Part shown: one piece after another, positions 11,464 through 20,810 of the stretch
Position numbering within the stretch: the first letter of the stretch is position 1
Layout: the number at the start of each line of letters is the position of its first letter
From: Kingdonia uniflora
Taxonomy: Eukaryota; Streptophyta; Magnoliopsida; Ranunculales; Circaeasteraceae
DNA length: 64,000 nt
Direction of reading: 5' to 3'
Assembly (NCBI GenBank): GCA_014058105.1
Contig: JACGCM010002624.1
Span: 992,001 to 1,056,000, forward strand
The notes under the pieces: generated by a model
The model's input: only the letters and a program-made list of their open reading frames with translations
Told to the model about the DNA's origin: nothing
The model's database searches: none
Translations under genes and position numbers: made by a program

Positions 11464-11517
11464 TTCGAGTGACATAAGGTATGTCACTCGAATTTGGGAT
11501 TTTTTTTTTTTTTTTTT
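11464..11517. other. Perfect 12-bp hairpin followed by an 18-T run
   Basis: TTCGAGTGACAT (11464-11475) and ATGTCACTCGAA (11481-11492) are exact inverted repeats around a 5-base loop, AAGGT. Eight bases later comes a run of 18 T (11500-11517). The preceding 200 bp is less AT-rich than its surroundings. I do not recognise it. A small RNA locus, an insertion of organelle DNA, or chance plus poly(A) are all possible. Confidence 0.6.
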
Positions 11518-11530
11518 GGACCAAGTATTA

Positions 11531-11686
11531 TGTTAAGGGAGTTACCATTGAGCTCTTGGTCGAGTACCAGAAGAGGGTTCGAAACCCCATGGATTAGAAA
11601 CTCAGGGTTACGGATCCTTATAAAAAAATCCGGTTTACCTTTCAAAACAACAACAACAACAACAACAAAAATTTGTTAAGGGAGTT
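11531..11686 (+). mobile_element. tRNA-derived SINE with perfect 13-bp target-site duplications
   Basis: The 130-bp body (11544-11673) begins ACCATTGAGCTCTTGG, has an exact Pol III B-box (GGTTCGAAACC, about 11577-11587) roughly 30 bp after a weak A-box-like stretch, and ends in a CAA repeat, (CAA)n, followed by an A-rich tail. It is flanked by identical 13-bp direct repeats, TGTTAAGGGAGTT, at 11531-11543 and 11674-11686. Promoter boxes, simple-repeat tail and a long exact duplication together are the signature of a retroposed SINE. No tRNA cloverleaf can be formed, so it is not a tRNA gene. The perfect duplication suggests recent insertion. Confidence 0.75.
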
Positions 11687-11689
11687 GTT

Positions 11690-12317
11690 TTTGCCATCCA
11701 CAAAAATTACGCCTTCGGAGACTAGTTTTAGCCACTCTGGTGTAAAAACCACTTCGGCCACTTCAGTTAAACGGTGATTTATAAGACAAAAAATGGCTGG
11801 AAGTTTTTTGTGTTGATAGCGGTATTTTCGTGAATGGCAAAAGCAGCTCCCTTCTATTAAATGCAAGGAGAGTTTAATACATCTCTTCATTTTTCACCGT
11901 AAATTCTGTTGTGGAAGCAATAAACAGAATTATTAATCAACGAAAAAACAAACTAGGACTCAAATTTCACCAACGTGAAATTAAAATTCGGGAAGAAAAG
12001 TTTAGCTAGACTATGGTAGTCAGCAACTGTCTACATCACCGGAAACCTTTCCTATTTCAAAAATTACCGGTGTAGCAAGCGGAATCATAATGTGCTTTAA
12101 TTTCAGGACAAAAATTCGTTGGTAGAAGCAAATAACAAAATTAAACATCAAAGATAACTATTAAGCAAAAACAATCCAACTTGGAGTCGAATGTAACAAA
12201 GGGGAAATATAAATTCTCAATCACTTGTGCAAAATTAACTGAAAAACTATAGGCTAGTCACGAAGTTTAATGTCCAAAATATGGAACTCTAAGGACGAAA
12301 TCCTCTATGCCACTGCG
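11690..12317. other. Intergenic DNA, 3' flank of the F-box gene
   Basis: AT-rich DNA without a supported gene. Two copies of a GAAGCAA...AACAAAATTA-like stretch near 11910 and 12125 suggest a weak duplication. Confidence 0.45.
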
Positions 12318-13442
12318 TCACTTCTTTAACCAAGAGCAACATTTCATTGTTTTGTTGCTTCTTTTGGGTGAAATTAGGCTCTCAACATAACTCTCCATCC
12401 CATACACTGAAAGTTGAAGCTCCTTACTTTTCTTGTCTTTGATATTATACAAAACTAGATTATTATCACTCGTCTTCAGAAGAACTTCACCATCATTTGA
12501 AGTGTGCAAAATTTTCATATTAATTCCATATATGTCGGATCTATGAGGCTCAATGCAAAACAATTTATTCCAAGATTCGTTCACGCCATAATCTTTCATT
12601 ACCCATACGTCAACAGACTCAACAAGCCTAGTATAAGGCCCATGCTCAAACTCAAACTCAAACTCAAGAACACAAAGACTCCCTTTTAACATTCCAACTC
12701 TCCACGCCCACGTCATGACTCCATGAAGAGATACCTCTCGGAACTTCTCATCCCTAAGATCAAAAGAAAGTATTGTTTCAACAGATTTAATGGTTGAGCT
12801 AGAAGGTTTATATGCCTTCCAATGAAGAATCCCATTTAAACTTGCACAGGATTCTGAATATCGAAAATATTTTTCCTTGACTCCATACTCAGCTGTCATC
12901 TTAATCCTTCTCCATGATTTGTTCTGCATTGAGTAGATATGTACTTTGTGGATACAATCCCGATTTGGCTTGTAGACAAGGTTTACCACCTTGTAATCTT
13001 TGCTAATTTCATCATACCCAAATCCAAGGTTTGCAGTATAATCACCATGAAAACAATGTCTTGGTAGTTTCTTATATTCCCGAGTAGCAGGATTCCATAA
13101 GAAGGTGATTTCATTGCATCGCATGAGTATTAATCCATCACAAGAACCAGCAATGTGAACATACGGATATTTTTCCCCGAATGGATGATAGTAGTTTACG
13201 ATTAGATCTTGTTCCCATTTTTCATTAACTACATTGTCTACAAAATCGAGAGAAGAAAACGAATCTGCACCTGTTTGGATCATAATTTTGGATTGTTTTG
13301 CTAGTTCTAGATGTAACTTAACAAAACGAGGATCAGAAATTAAACAATACCAATGTTTAGATACGTACTTACATCTTACCAGCGACTTCAAAGGTAATCT
13401 AATGAGTATATCATCAATGATGTCCTGTGGAAGTGACTCCAT
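12318..13442 (-). CDS. F-box/FBA (CPR30-like) protein
   Basis: An intact, intronless 374-residue protein. Residues 1-45 are a canonical F-box (LPQDIIDDILIRLPLKSLVR, then CKYVSKHWYCLISDPRFVKLH), which binds SKP1/ASK in an SCF E3 ubiquitin ligase. From about residue 95 comes an F-box-associated (FBA_1) region with the usual landmarks GSCDGLILM, LWNPATREYKKLP, GFGYDEISKDYKV, and later LNGILHWKAYK and VDVWVMKDYGVNESWNKLF, which would bind the substrate. The length is typical for this large family. The start is the first ATG and gives the F-box right at the N-terminus. The substrate cannot be inferred. Other F-box genes in the window are broken, which makes this the only intact one. Confidence 0.9.
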   Translation of the reverse strand: MESLPQDIIDDILIRLPLKSLVRCKYVSKHWYCLISDPRFVKLHLELAKQSKIMIQTGADSFSSLDFVDNVVNEKWEQDLIVNYYHPFGEKYPYVHIAGSCDGLILMRCNEITFLWNPATREYKKLPRHCFHGDYTANLGFGYDEISKDYKVVNLVYKPNRDCIHKVHIYSMQNKSWRRIKMTAEYGVKEKYFRYSESCASLNGILHWKAYKPSSSTIKSVETILSFDLRDEKFREVSLHGVMTWAWRVGMLKGSLCVLEFEFEFEHGPYTRLVESVDVWVMKDYGVNESWNKLFCIEPHRSDIYGINMKILHTSNDGEVLLKTSDNNLVLYNIKDKKSKELQLSVYGMESYVESLISPKRSNKTMKCCSWLKK

Positions 13443-14670
13443 ACCTCCCTACCTCCCTGTTCTTTATTTGCAGTGTGGGAGAAGTTTAGAAAGTTACAGC
13501 CAAATCTCAAATCTCATGTTTGCCTTGCGCTACTCCTAACCCGTAATCTCAGCTAACTAATGATCCCAGTCAAAGAGATTGGGGCTGAAACATATTGAGC
13601 TATAAAAACTAGGTTTGGGTTACTTGAGCTTATTCATAAAAGTTACATGAGATGTACGCCTAGACAACTTTAGACTGCTCTGAAATCATCATCAATTCTT
13701 TTTGGGATCTCAAACCGCAGAAAAGGTTATTTTGCTCTTAAATCTTCGTAAGTGGGGAAAAAATATCGTGATATTGCGTGTGAAACTGTTGAGATATATA
13801 GTCCCACATTTGACACAAAGCCTTACACCTCAAAATCTAAAATACTGTGTTACTCCTCTCATTGCCAATTGGTTTTGAGATGGAACCTCCAATTTGAATA
13901 TGATTTCAGAGCGGGCATTTTCTTCCACGTGTTAGCATCGACAAAAAAAATATAGGGACGCCACTTTGAAACTACATGTATTTTTCAGTGGATTTTGCCC
14001 GATTTCATGAATTCCGTTGAAGTAATTCTAGTGAACTTTCATTATTTCAATGTATTTTGCGCTTTTGGAGTTTCAGTGAACTTTCAGATTTATAACAGAG
14101 AGAATATACACAAAATGTCTCTTCTGTACACCGCTACTCAACCATGAAAAAATGATACATGCATATACTTATGTGTGCACAGAAACAAAAATTTATGTAC
14201 GTGTACAACGTATAACATCAGTAAAACATCTCAAAGATACTGAATGTAGAATAGACTTAAGTAGATGATTCTGCAAGAACTAGAGTATGCCACCAGCCAC
14301 CAGCCACCAGCCACAAGCAACGTTTTTAGGTCAACAACCATCCATGGAAACTTGGGAGGGTATATTAGGGTCATAAGCCAAGCTGCAATATTCATAAAAA
14401 GAACCCAATTAAGTTTATTATAGCAACAAGGGACTGCTGCGGATCACAATTGTAATCACAACTAGACTTGCTAAGGGAGTATTGCAGATCTTTAATTCCT
14501 ATGTCCTCAAGCTTCCACGCCCAAAAAAGAATAAGGAAATGCCGGAGAGGTTGTGTGGCCTGTCAGTAGGTATGGCTCAGCTACAACGGTTGAAGTGGAT
14601 CCTCATTTGTTTCTAAATGATATATTTTTTCATTGAAGGGAACGGTGGGAATTGGTCAGAAAATTGATTT
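13443..14670. other. Intergenic DNA upstream of the F-box gene
   Basis: Presumed promoter of the minus-strand F-box gene at its left end, then AT-rich DNA with no supported gene. A CCACCAG triplet-like repeat (GCCACCAGCCACCAGCCAC, near 14290-14312) is the only local repeat noticed. Confidence 0.5.
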
Positions 14671-14671
14671 C

Positions 14672-15066
14672 TTAGAGCATCTTCAACAGCATGGTATGTT
14701 GTTACACTTTTCACATACTTTTGCAAAAACCCCTTCCAACAGGAGTATGGTGTTCAGCATACTCACCCCCATACCCCTCCAAAGTATGCAAATCCGGAAC
14801 TTGGTGAGTGGTATGTGCATACTACTTTTGTGGGTCCCCTACAAATATTTCTTCTTTTCTTTCTTTTCTCTTCTAATAAAAGAATATTGTGGGTCCCAAT
14901 TTTTAATAAAAATATTTTCTCTCTTACATAAAATTAATATTGTGGGTCCCAATTTTAATAAAATGTTGAATTTAGAGAGAAATATGTTGGAGCAAAGTGG
15001 TATGCTATTCGGGATACTAGTATTCAAAACCGGAATAACATACCTTCTCTGTTGGAGATGCTCTTA
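14672..15066. mobile_element. PIF/Harbinger (Tourist-type) MITE with TTA target duplication
   Basis: A 389-bp element (14675-15063) has terminal inverted repeats of about 30 bp. The left end is GAGCATCTTCAACAGCATGG and the right end, read in reverse, is GAGCATCTCCAACAGAGAAG followed by GTATGTT as on the left. It is flanked by TTA at 14672-14674 and 15064-15066, the Harbinger target duplication. Inside, TGTGGGTCCC recurs three times (near 14829, 14889 and 14941), separated by T-rich and AATAAA stretches. There is no transposase, so it is non-autonomous. A long open frame across it is fortuitous. Confidence 0.8.
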
Positions 15067-15330
15067 GAATACATCTTTTGGTACATAGTGCATGCACTTT
15101 TGAAGGGCTGATTGAGTGATCCAGTAGGCGAGTGTTTATTTACACATGACATGCTATCTCTTTATCAGTTTATTTGAGTATGGATAATATGAATATACTA
15201 ACTTGGAAACTTAATTCGTATGTGATTAACACTAAGTTTGAACTAGATCTCAAATAAAGTTTAATAAGAGAAAACTCGTGAGAACGACTATTAGATGACA
15301 ATTCACATCAATGGAAGTTTGTAATATTTA
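15067..15330. other. Intergenic spacer
   Basis: AT-rich DNA between the MITE and a LINE relic. No feature recognised. Confidence 0.4.
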
Positions 15331-15339
15331 GTATCTTGG

Positions 15340-15545
15340 AATATCAATATTCTCAAAGACATCCAACTCAAGCTCTCATATGTCATAAAGAAGATTGGAG
15401 ATAGTCCCAGATCGAGAGCTCTTTGCGAAGCTTGGAATCTGAGGCTGTCGTTCCTCATTAAAACTGGGATTATTAAGTGCAATTGGAAACAACCCTCTAA
15501 AAATATTTGACATCTTAATACGGATGGGTCTTTGAAATAAAAGAG
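15340..15545 (+). mobile_element. LINE ORF2 RNase H relic
   Basis: The plus strand translates to an in-frame stretch ending NWKQPSKNI, stop, HLNTDGSLK. This resembles the linker and first strand of the RNase H domain that follows plant LINE reverse transcriptases (W.PP..G..KLNTDGS). It stops just before the Copia breakpoint near 15566. The fragment is short and has an internal stop, so the assignment is tentative. Confidence 0.35.
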
Positions 15546-15599
15546 GGGAAGGGTATGGAGGCCTGGCAAATGAGTTTGATTTGGATAATGCATAAATCT

Positions 15600-16743
15600 C
15601 TACAGTAAACTTGTTGCGAACATGATGTCAGGCCTAGTAGAAGAGAGGTATAAAAGACTTCCAACCATGCTTCGGTACAATGCCTCACTTACTTTTTTCG
15701 ACCCATCTTCTTTAATCAACATCTCGTTCACTACAAGAGGAGTATCAACTGGTTTGCATTGATCCATGCAAAATTTCTTAAGAACCGATTCAACATATTT
15801 CTTTTGACGAATAAAGATTCCTTCTTCACCTTGGGAAACATCAATACCCAAGAAATAGTTCATAAAGCCAAGATCATTCATCTCATATGTTTTCATCATG
15901 TTGCCTTTGAACTCTTGCAACATTTTGTGATCATTTCCCATGAAAATCAGATCATCTGCATACAATAAAACAATGAGAATAGACGTACCTTCAGTTTTAA
16001 TGTACAGGGTCGGTTCACTCTTGCAACGCTAGCTGAAACTGATTTTTCAAAAATTATCCGTCTATTTGACTGTACCAAGTGCGCGGCGATTGTTTTAGCC
16101 CATACAAAGCCTTCTTCAATCGATAAACTTTGTCTTCCTCTCCTTTGATGATGAACCCTTGGGGTTGAGATACATATATTTCATCTTCAAGCACCCCCTT
16201 TAAGAAGGTTGATTTTACATCAAGTTGAAATATAGACCACTTCTTTTGAGCCGCAAGTGCGATGAGTGTTCTTATGGTTTCAAGCCTTGCTGCAGGAGCA
16301 AATGTTTCGGTATAGTCGATCCCCGGTTGTTGTGTGAAGCCTTTTGCAACGAGCCTAGCTTTATACTTTTGGACGACACCATCTGCATTGACTTTCGTCT
16401 TGTAAACCCATTTTACCCCAATAACATCTTTGTTATTTGGTAGATCAACTAACTTCCAGGTGGAGTTTATTTCAATCATGTTGATTTCTTCGGTCATAGC
16501 CTTTACCCAAATGTCAAACCGTGATGCCTCTTCAAAGCTTCCTGGCTCCATGGCTGTAAAATTGCAGCTTTCATATATATCCGCAAGAGACTTCATTTTT
16601 TTCGGAGTTGATTCTAGAGAAGAACTAGATGTTGATGACGAGGTAGAACTATGTGATGGAGTTGATGGTCCTGTGCTCGGCGGTATAGATTCATGTATAA
16701 ATGGAGTTGCTGGTCCATAGTCTTCATGTTGCTCCATTTCCAC
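15600..16743 (-). pseudogene. Copia reverse transcriptase, broken
   Basis: The 16054-16743 frame starts in a Ser/Thr-rich linker and runs through EEINMIEINSTWKLVDLP, GVKWVYKTKVNADG, KARLVAKGFTQQPGIDYTET, FQLDVKSTFLKG (catalytic Asp in LDVKSTF) and YGLKQSPRTWY. After a stop and a frame change, 15600-15965 resumes with the catalytic YADDLIF (usually YVDD), MNDLGFMNYFLGIDV and STRPDIMFATSLL. The core motifs are kept, but at least two stops and one shift separate them. Confidence 0.85.
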
Positions 16744-16821
16744 CTATTGAGTTGTTTTTGAAATGTCTTCTTGAATATGCATCTTCTGTTCTTGCACCTT
16801 TTTATTGCTCCAATCCCAAAT

Positions 16822-17643
16822 TTAAAATTCAGCAAACATAACATCTCTACTGATTATAAGCTTGTTAGTTTCAAGGTTATAAGCACAATAACCTTTGGAT
16901 TTTGAACTATAACCAGTAAAGATGCACAAATCAGATTTTTTATCTAACTTTTGACTCTTTTGGGAAGGAATGTGCACATAACATATGCATCCAAATACTC
17001 GAAAATGTCTTACCGAAGGCTTGTGACCTGGCCATGCTTCAATGGGTGTTTTGTCGAGAAGCGTTCTTGTCGGACACCTATTAAGCAAATAAGCCGATGT
17101 AGATACAACTTCTGCCCAAAAAGAATTTGGAAATTCGTTCACCTTTAGCATAGAGCGAGCCATCTCAACAATGGTTCTATTTTTTCACTTTACGATGCCA
17201 TTTTGTTGAGGTGAGTATGCACAAGTTAGTTGTCGCTGGATTCCCATATCTTCACAGTACGTCTCAAACTCACTTGATATGTACTCGCCTCCGCGATCGC
17301 TTCTCAATGTCTTGATGTTTAGACCACTTTGTCTTTCAACTTGAGCTTTGAAGGTCTTGAAAATGGAGAGAACTTCTGACTTTAGCTTGATGAAATAAAC
17401 CCATATCATTCTTGTAAAATCATCAACAAAAATGATAAAGTACAAGCTCTGACTAAGAGAAGGAGTTTGCATTTTCCCACAAATATCAGTGTGGATCAAC
17501 TGTAATGGCACCTTCGATTTCCACCCACTTTCATAAAAGGGGGCACAATGATGCTTTCCTAGTACACATCCCGAACATATGTCTTTCCTCATTTCGATCG
17601 TTGGTAAACCTTTCACCATCTTTTTATGATTCAACAACTTCAA
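16822..17643 (-). pseudogene. Copia integrase, broken
   Basis: The 17185-17643 frame carries the zinc-binding region remnant (CSGCVLGKHH), the first catalytic Asp (IHTDICGKMQTPS), the second (FVDDFTRMIWVYF and SDRGGEYISSEF) and the QLTCAYSPQQNGIVK motif. After a stop, 16822-17163 continues with EMARSMLKVNEFPNSFWAEV, PIEAWPGHKPSVRHFRVFGC and GYSSKSKGYCAYNLET, the usual integrase C-terminal part. The active-site Glu of QQNG-VER is lost in the broken junction. Confidence 0.85.
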
Positions 17644-17825
17644 ACCATGAAAGTTTAAATGCCCAAACCTTCAATGCCACATCCAACATTCATCTACTGT
17701 TTCGGCTTTCAATGCACTATCCAAGGGATAACGAAATTTCATAGGAAAATTTTGATTTCTTTCATGTCAATTTTTACAATGACATGATTCTCACAATTTT
17801 GATCAAAAATGGTGCAAGAATCATT

Positions 17826-19070
17826 TTAGAAAAGTAGAGAATATCCATGTTGAACAAGTTGTCCAACACTTAGCAAATTTGTATTCAAATCTAGAACCAA
17901 TAAAATATCTTTTATGTACCTGGCTCCCCTCTTGGTTTGAACGGCTATTGTTCCTTTTCCATTTGCGTGCACAACAGCTCCATTTCCCAATCTGATTTGG
18001 GATTTTATCGACTTGTCAATATTGGTAAAAATTTGATCATCCCCCGTCATGTGATTTGTACAACCACTATCTAGATACCATGTATCTTCATCTTGCACAT
18101 CGGTGTTATGTTTCGCAAAAAAACATATTTTCTTCAACATTTCCCTCGGTGTATTTGGCATCTTCTTGATTGTCTTTTCTCCTACAATTCTTCTGTAAAT
18201 GCCCATACTTCTTACATTTAAAACACTGAGGTTTCCCCTTAATCCAGCACTCGTTTTCAGCATGTCCAACCTTTTTACAGAAGTTGCAAGTTACGTTTAT
18301 GTTATTACCGGTGTACTTTTGTGAGTTTCTGGGATATCCTCTTTTCTTCATGTAGTTTGGCTTCTTTCCAGGTCCTCCTTGGAACTTCTTATAAAAATTA
18401 TGCTCACCACTTGAATGTTTTGTTTGAAAAGCAGTTTCTACTGAACTTTTTTCATGACTTAACATTTTCTGCTCATGAGAGCCTAAAGAACACATTAACT
18501 CAACAAGAAATAAGTTAATAGGTTTTTTGATTCTTCTATGGCAGCCACCGACACATCAAACCTTGATGGTAGGCTAATCAAAAGTTTTTGGACAACTTTT
18601 TCATCCGTAATAGCATCACCATAAAGTCTTATTTGATTAACTATTTTGGTAACTCGAGATAAGTAATCTTGTATTTTCTCCGTATCCTTTATTTTTAAGT
18701 TTTCGTACTCCCTCCGAAGAGTTTGTAACTTGAGTGCAATCACTTTAGAAGAACCTTTGAATTCATTTTGCAAGGCATCCCAAGCTTGCTTTGCACTTTG
18801 TGATGAAATAATTCTTGAAAAAATAGTTTGAGATATACCTTGTTGAATGAAAAATAAAGCCTTTGCATCTTTCTTTTTGGTTTCCTTCAATTGTTCTTGT
18901 TGTGACGCTGTGAGAGTTGTTAGATCGGTAGGAATTTCTATGCCACCTTCGACCATTTCCCATAATCCTTGAGACTGGAACAACGTTTTCATCTTGATGC
19001 TCCAATAATCATAGTGCTCACCTTCAAAAACTAGAATCGATGGTTGAATCATACCATTGTTTGCAGCCAT
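17826..19070 (-). pseudogene. Copia gag and aspartic protease, broken
   Basis: The gag (18495-19070) has the UBN2-type start with FEGEHYDYWSIKMKTLFQSQ and the helical region AKQAWDALQNEFKGS. The overlapping frame 18106-18495 carries two CX2CX4HX4C knuckles, CNFCKKVGHAENEC and CFKCKKYGHLQKNC. The protease is at 17826-18269, with the active-site triad region WYLDSGCTNHMTGD (DSG instead of DTG, as is common in Copia) and a C-terminal LLSVGQLVQHGY. Frame changes separate the parts. Confidence 0.85.
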
Positions 19071-19112
19071 TGATTTTACTTCTTTTAGAAGTTTCTACGA
19101 ACACCTTCAAAC

Positions 19113-19127
19113 CTCGCTCTGATACCA
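19113..19127 (-). other. Primer binding site (initiator Met-tRNA type)
   Basis: The minus strand reads TGGTATCAGAGCGAG directly next to the LTR (one base between). This is the classic plant Copia primer site complementary to initiator methionine tRNA. Confidence 0.9.
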
Positions 19128-19128
19128 C

Positions 19129-19374
19129 TGTAAGCTTATCAGTTTTTCTAAACACAAACAAGATAGAGAAGAATAGAAAGATGAGAGAATTCTTGATTAT
19201 AATTACTTGATTACAAACTCACACATACAACCATTTATATAGTAGAGGTGAATACTCAAAACATTAAATACAAAACTATTCATATTGAAACTCACACCAT
19301 TAATCTATCATTACATAAGTAACTCCCATTAACTAAGATGAAGAGTCTTACTCTTAATGTGCATTATTTCAACA
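19129..19374 (-). repeat. 5' LTR of the truncated Copia element
   Basis: On the minus strand it runs from TGTTGAAATAATGC to GCTTACA (TG...CA, 246 bp) and ends at the primer binding site. It contains a TATA-like CTATATAAATGG. No second copy is present on the left side of the element. Confidence 0.8.
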
Positions 19375-19408
19375 GGGTTAGGGTTTGGGTTTAGGTTTAG
19401 GTTTAAAA
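19375..19408. repeat. Degenerate telomere-like TTTAGGG repeat
   Basis: About five units of TTAGGG, TTTGGG and TTTAGG follow the LTR end directly. They resemble the plant telomere unit TTTAGGG. It is too short and degenerate to call an ancient telomere. Confidence 0.5.
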
Positions 19409-19730
19409 AGCACTCATCGAGATGGGCTTATCTTCAAAAGCTCTTAGGCGGCCTCGAGATACATAATCGAACAAGGGAACGACCAACATGTGGTTCGATT
19501 TTTTTTTAAGTAATCCCGCTTCGATTAATATGGGAATGACCAATGTGGCATAAGGAAACAAACTTAATATGTTAAACAATATTTGTTAGAATCATATTTA
19601 GCACATGATAGGCGAAAATTGTTGCTTAATAGTATAGTACGGTGTAATATATATGCACACATGATCTAATTTGTATTGAGACAATACAAAGACATTACAA
19701 GTTGCCAAGCAGAAGGAAATTGAAAGTATT
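19409..19730. other. Intergenic spacer
   Basis: Nothing recognised, apart from being the 3' flank of the transporter exon fragment. Confidence 0.4.
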
Positions 19731-19865
19731 TCATTTCAAGATTTCTGATTCTATTTTCTCCAAGCTTAAACCTTTCGTCTCTGGAACAACAAAAACCACA
19801 AACAAGAGAGATACTAGAGCAATAGCCGCAAAGAGGAGGAACAGGTTTTCTGCTTCCAGTAACTC
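19731..19865 (-). pseudogene. Orphan last exon of an MFS sugar transporter (xylose/H+ symporter-like)
   Basis: On the minus strand a splice acceptor (TTCGACAG) is followed by 44 codons and a stop. They encode the last transmembrane helix (LFLLFAAIALVSLLFVVFVV) and the C-terminal signature PETKGLSLEKIESEILK. The PETKG motif ends the 12th helix of sugar porters. The sequence most resembles plant D-xylose-proton symporter-like proteins of the plastid envelope type. I find no other exon of this gene in the next 4 kb upstream, where LTR and repeat DNA lies instead. It is a retained fragment or the end of a gene torn apart by insertions. The exon itself has no stop or shift. Confidence 0.75.
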
Positions 19866-19933
19866 CTGTCGAATTAACAAATCATGTATTACTAAAAATC
19901 CAAAGTTTAATGATGGGAAAAGAATTTGCTTTA

Positions 19934-20172
19934 TGTTAGGAGTTGGGTCCAGCCAAGCTAGGAACCCAACAGGGTTAGGGTGTCCTATTGGACTCCAAAC
20001 AAGCCCATAGGCCCTTCAGGGTTATAGGGAGAGTTTGAGTAGGTTTGGTAACCTATTCAATAGGGTTATCTACTATACTATTGTATTACGTACAATTTTA
20101 CAATTCTCCGGATATTAATAAGAAATCTCTCTCTCTCTCTCTCAATTGCTATTACTCAACACGTTATCAGCA
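19934..20172 (+). mobile_element. LTR remnant with possible primer binding site
   Basis: A 228-bp segment from TGTTAGGAGTTGGGTCC (19934) to CTCAACA (20161) looks like an LTR (TG...CA, with a CT-rich stretch near its 3' end). It is followed directly by CGTTATCAGCATG, which resembles the CACGTTATCAGCACG primer-site region that I recall from some plant Copia elements. No internal protein domain or second LTR was found, so this is a remnant at best. Confidence 0.45.
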
Positions 20173-20562
20173 TGTAAGAAGAGAAAGAAAATTCACTCTC
20201 TAATCAGCGTTTTTAGGGAAACTTTGCGATCAAAGAGGTATTATACAGATTTATAAATTTAGATTCAAATTTCTATCTTATCAATGCCTTATGATATCTA
20301 AATATGATTGAGTAGCAATTTTCATTATTTTTCAAATTAAAAATAGCCATTTTTGGTTTTTTATCTTAGAAATAGGGTTATTTTCAAACCAAAATTACTC
20401 TTTGTGGACATCGGATAGAGACGATACCACTTTGGTTAGAAAGCCTATCCCAAGAGCTTTCTAACGGCATATGGCACGTCTCAGAGAGATGTCCCAATCA
20501 TCAGAAAACTCACGTTAAAACTAGGCAATTTCACAGCCAAAAATGACAGTTTTAGGTCATGA

Positions 20563-20810
20563 TGACGTCAGCAAATAAAATATTTAAAAAAAATGTTCTT
20601 TATTATTTTATATTTATATGTTGATGGCGTCATCATTATCCATTGCTGATGTGGCATGACACGTGTGAGGCACGTGCTGTGACATGTGGCACTCACCAGA
20701 CTGTCACCGGATCGGTGACCAGAGTAACACGTGGCAGACACGTGTGAGGTACGTGTGCACGTGTGATAGATACGTGTGGGGGCACGTGTCAGACACGTGT
20801 ACAGACCGTT
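20563..20810. promoter_or_regulatory. Dense cluster of bZIP/bHLH-type sites (CACGTG and TGACGTCA)
   Basis: Within 250 bp there is one TGACGTCA (20563-20570) and, at 20655-20805, seven CACGTG cores (contexts GACACGTGTGAGG, GGCACGTGCTG, AACACGTGGC and others) and two TACGTG cores. ACGT-core sites bind bZIP factors, and CACGTG also binds bHLH factors. The nearby inverted repeat GTCACCG-GAT-CGGTGAC adds further dyad symmetry. No gene starts within 2.5 kb, so the cluster may belong to a transposon. Confidence 0.5.

Larger units (their letters stand above)
15566..19374 (-). mobile_element. Ty1/Copia LTR retrotransposon, 3'-truncated and decayed
   Basis: Read on the minus strand, the order is 5' LTR (19129-19374), primer binding site, gag, two zinc knuckles, protease, integrase and reverse transcriptase. 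It is then cut at about 15566, inside the reverse transcriptase C-terminus after MHYPNQTHL. RNase H and the 3' LTR are absent. In-frame stops and shifts break every domain: a TAG replaces the expected serine in SLL-RFMH (15600-15602), there is a stop after SQIDG plus a frame change near 16000-16050, and there are stops between the two integrase pieces. It cannot transpose by itself. The gag-zinc knuckle-protease-integrase-RT order is the Copia order (integrase before RT). Confidence 0.9.

Noticed and set aside
11327..11524. Arg-rich 65-codon frame resembling an organellar ribosomal protein
   Set aside because: The similarity was only compositional; the frame starts in the T-run/hairpin and matches no protein I can name.
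11577..11587. tRNA gene (perfect B-box GGTTCGAAACC)
   Set aside because: No acceptor stem, anticodon arm or full cloverleaf can be formed around it, and it lies inside a retroposed unit with target duplications.
14633..15067. 144-codon open frame on the plus strand
   Set aside because: It coincides with the non-autonomous Harbinger MITE and reads through its terminal repeats.
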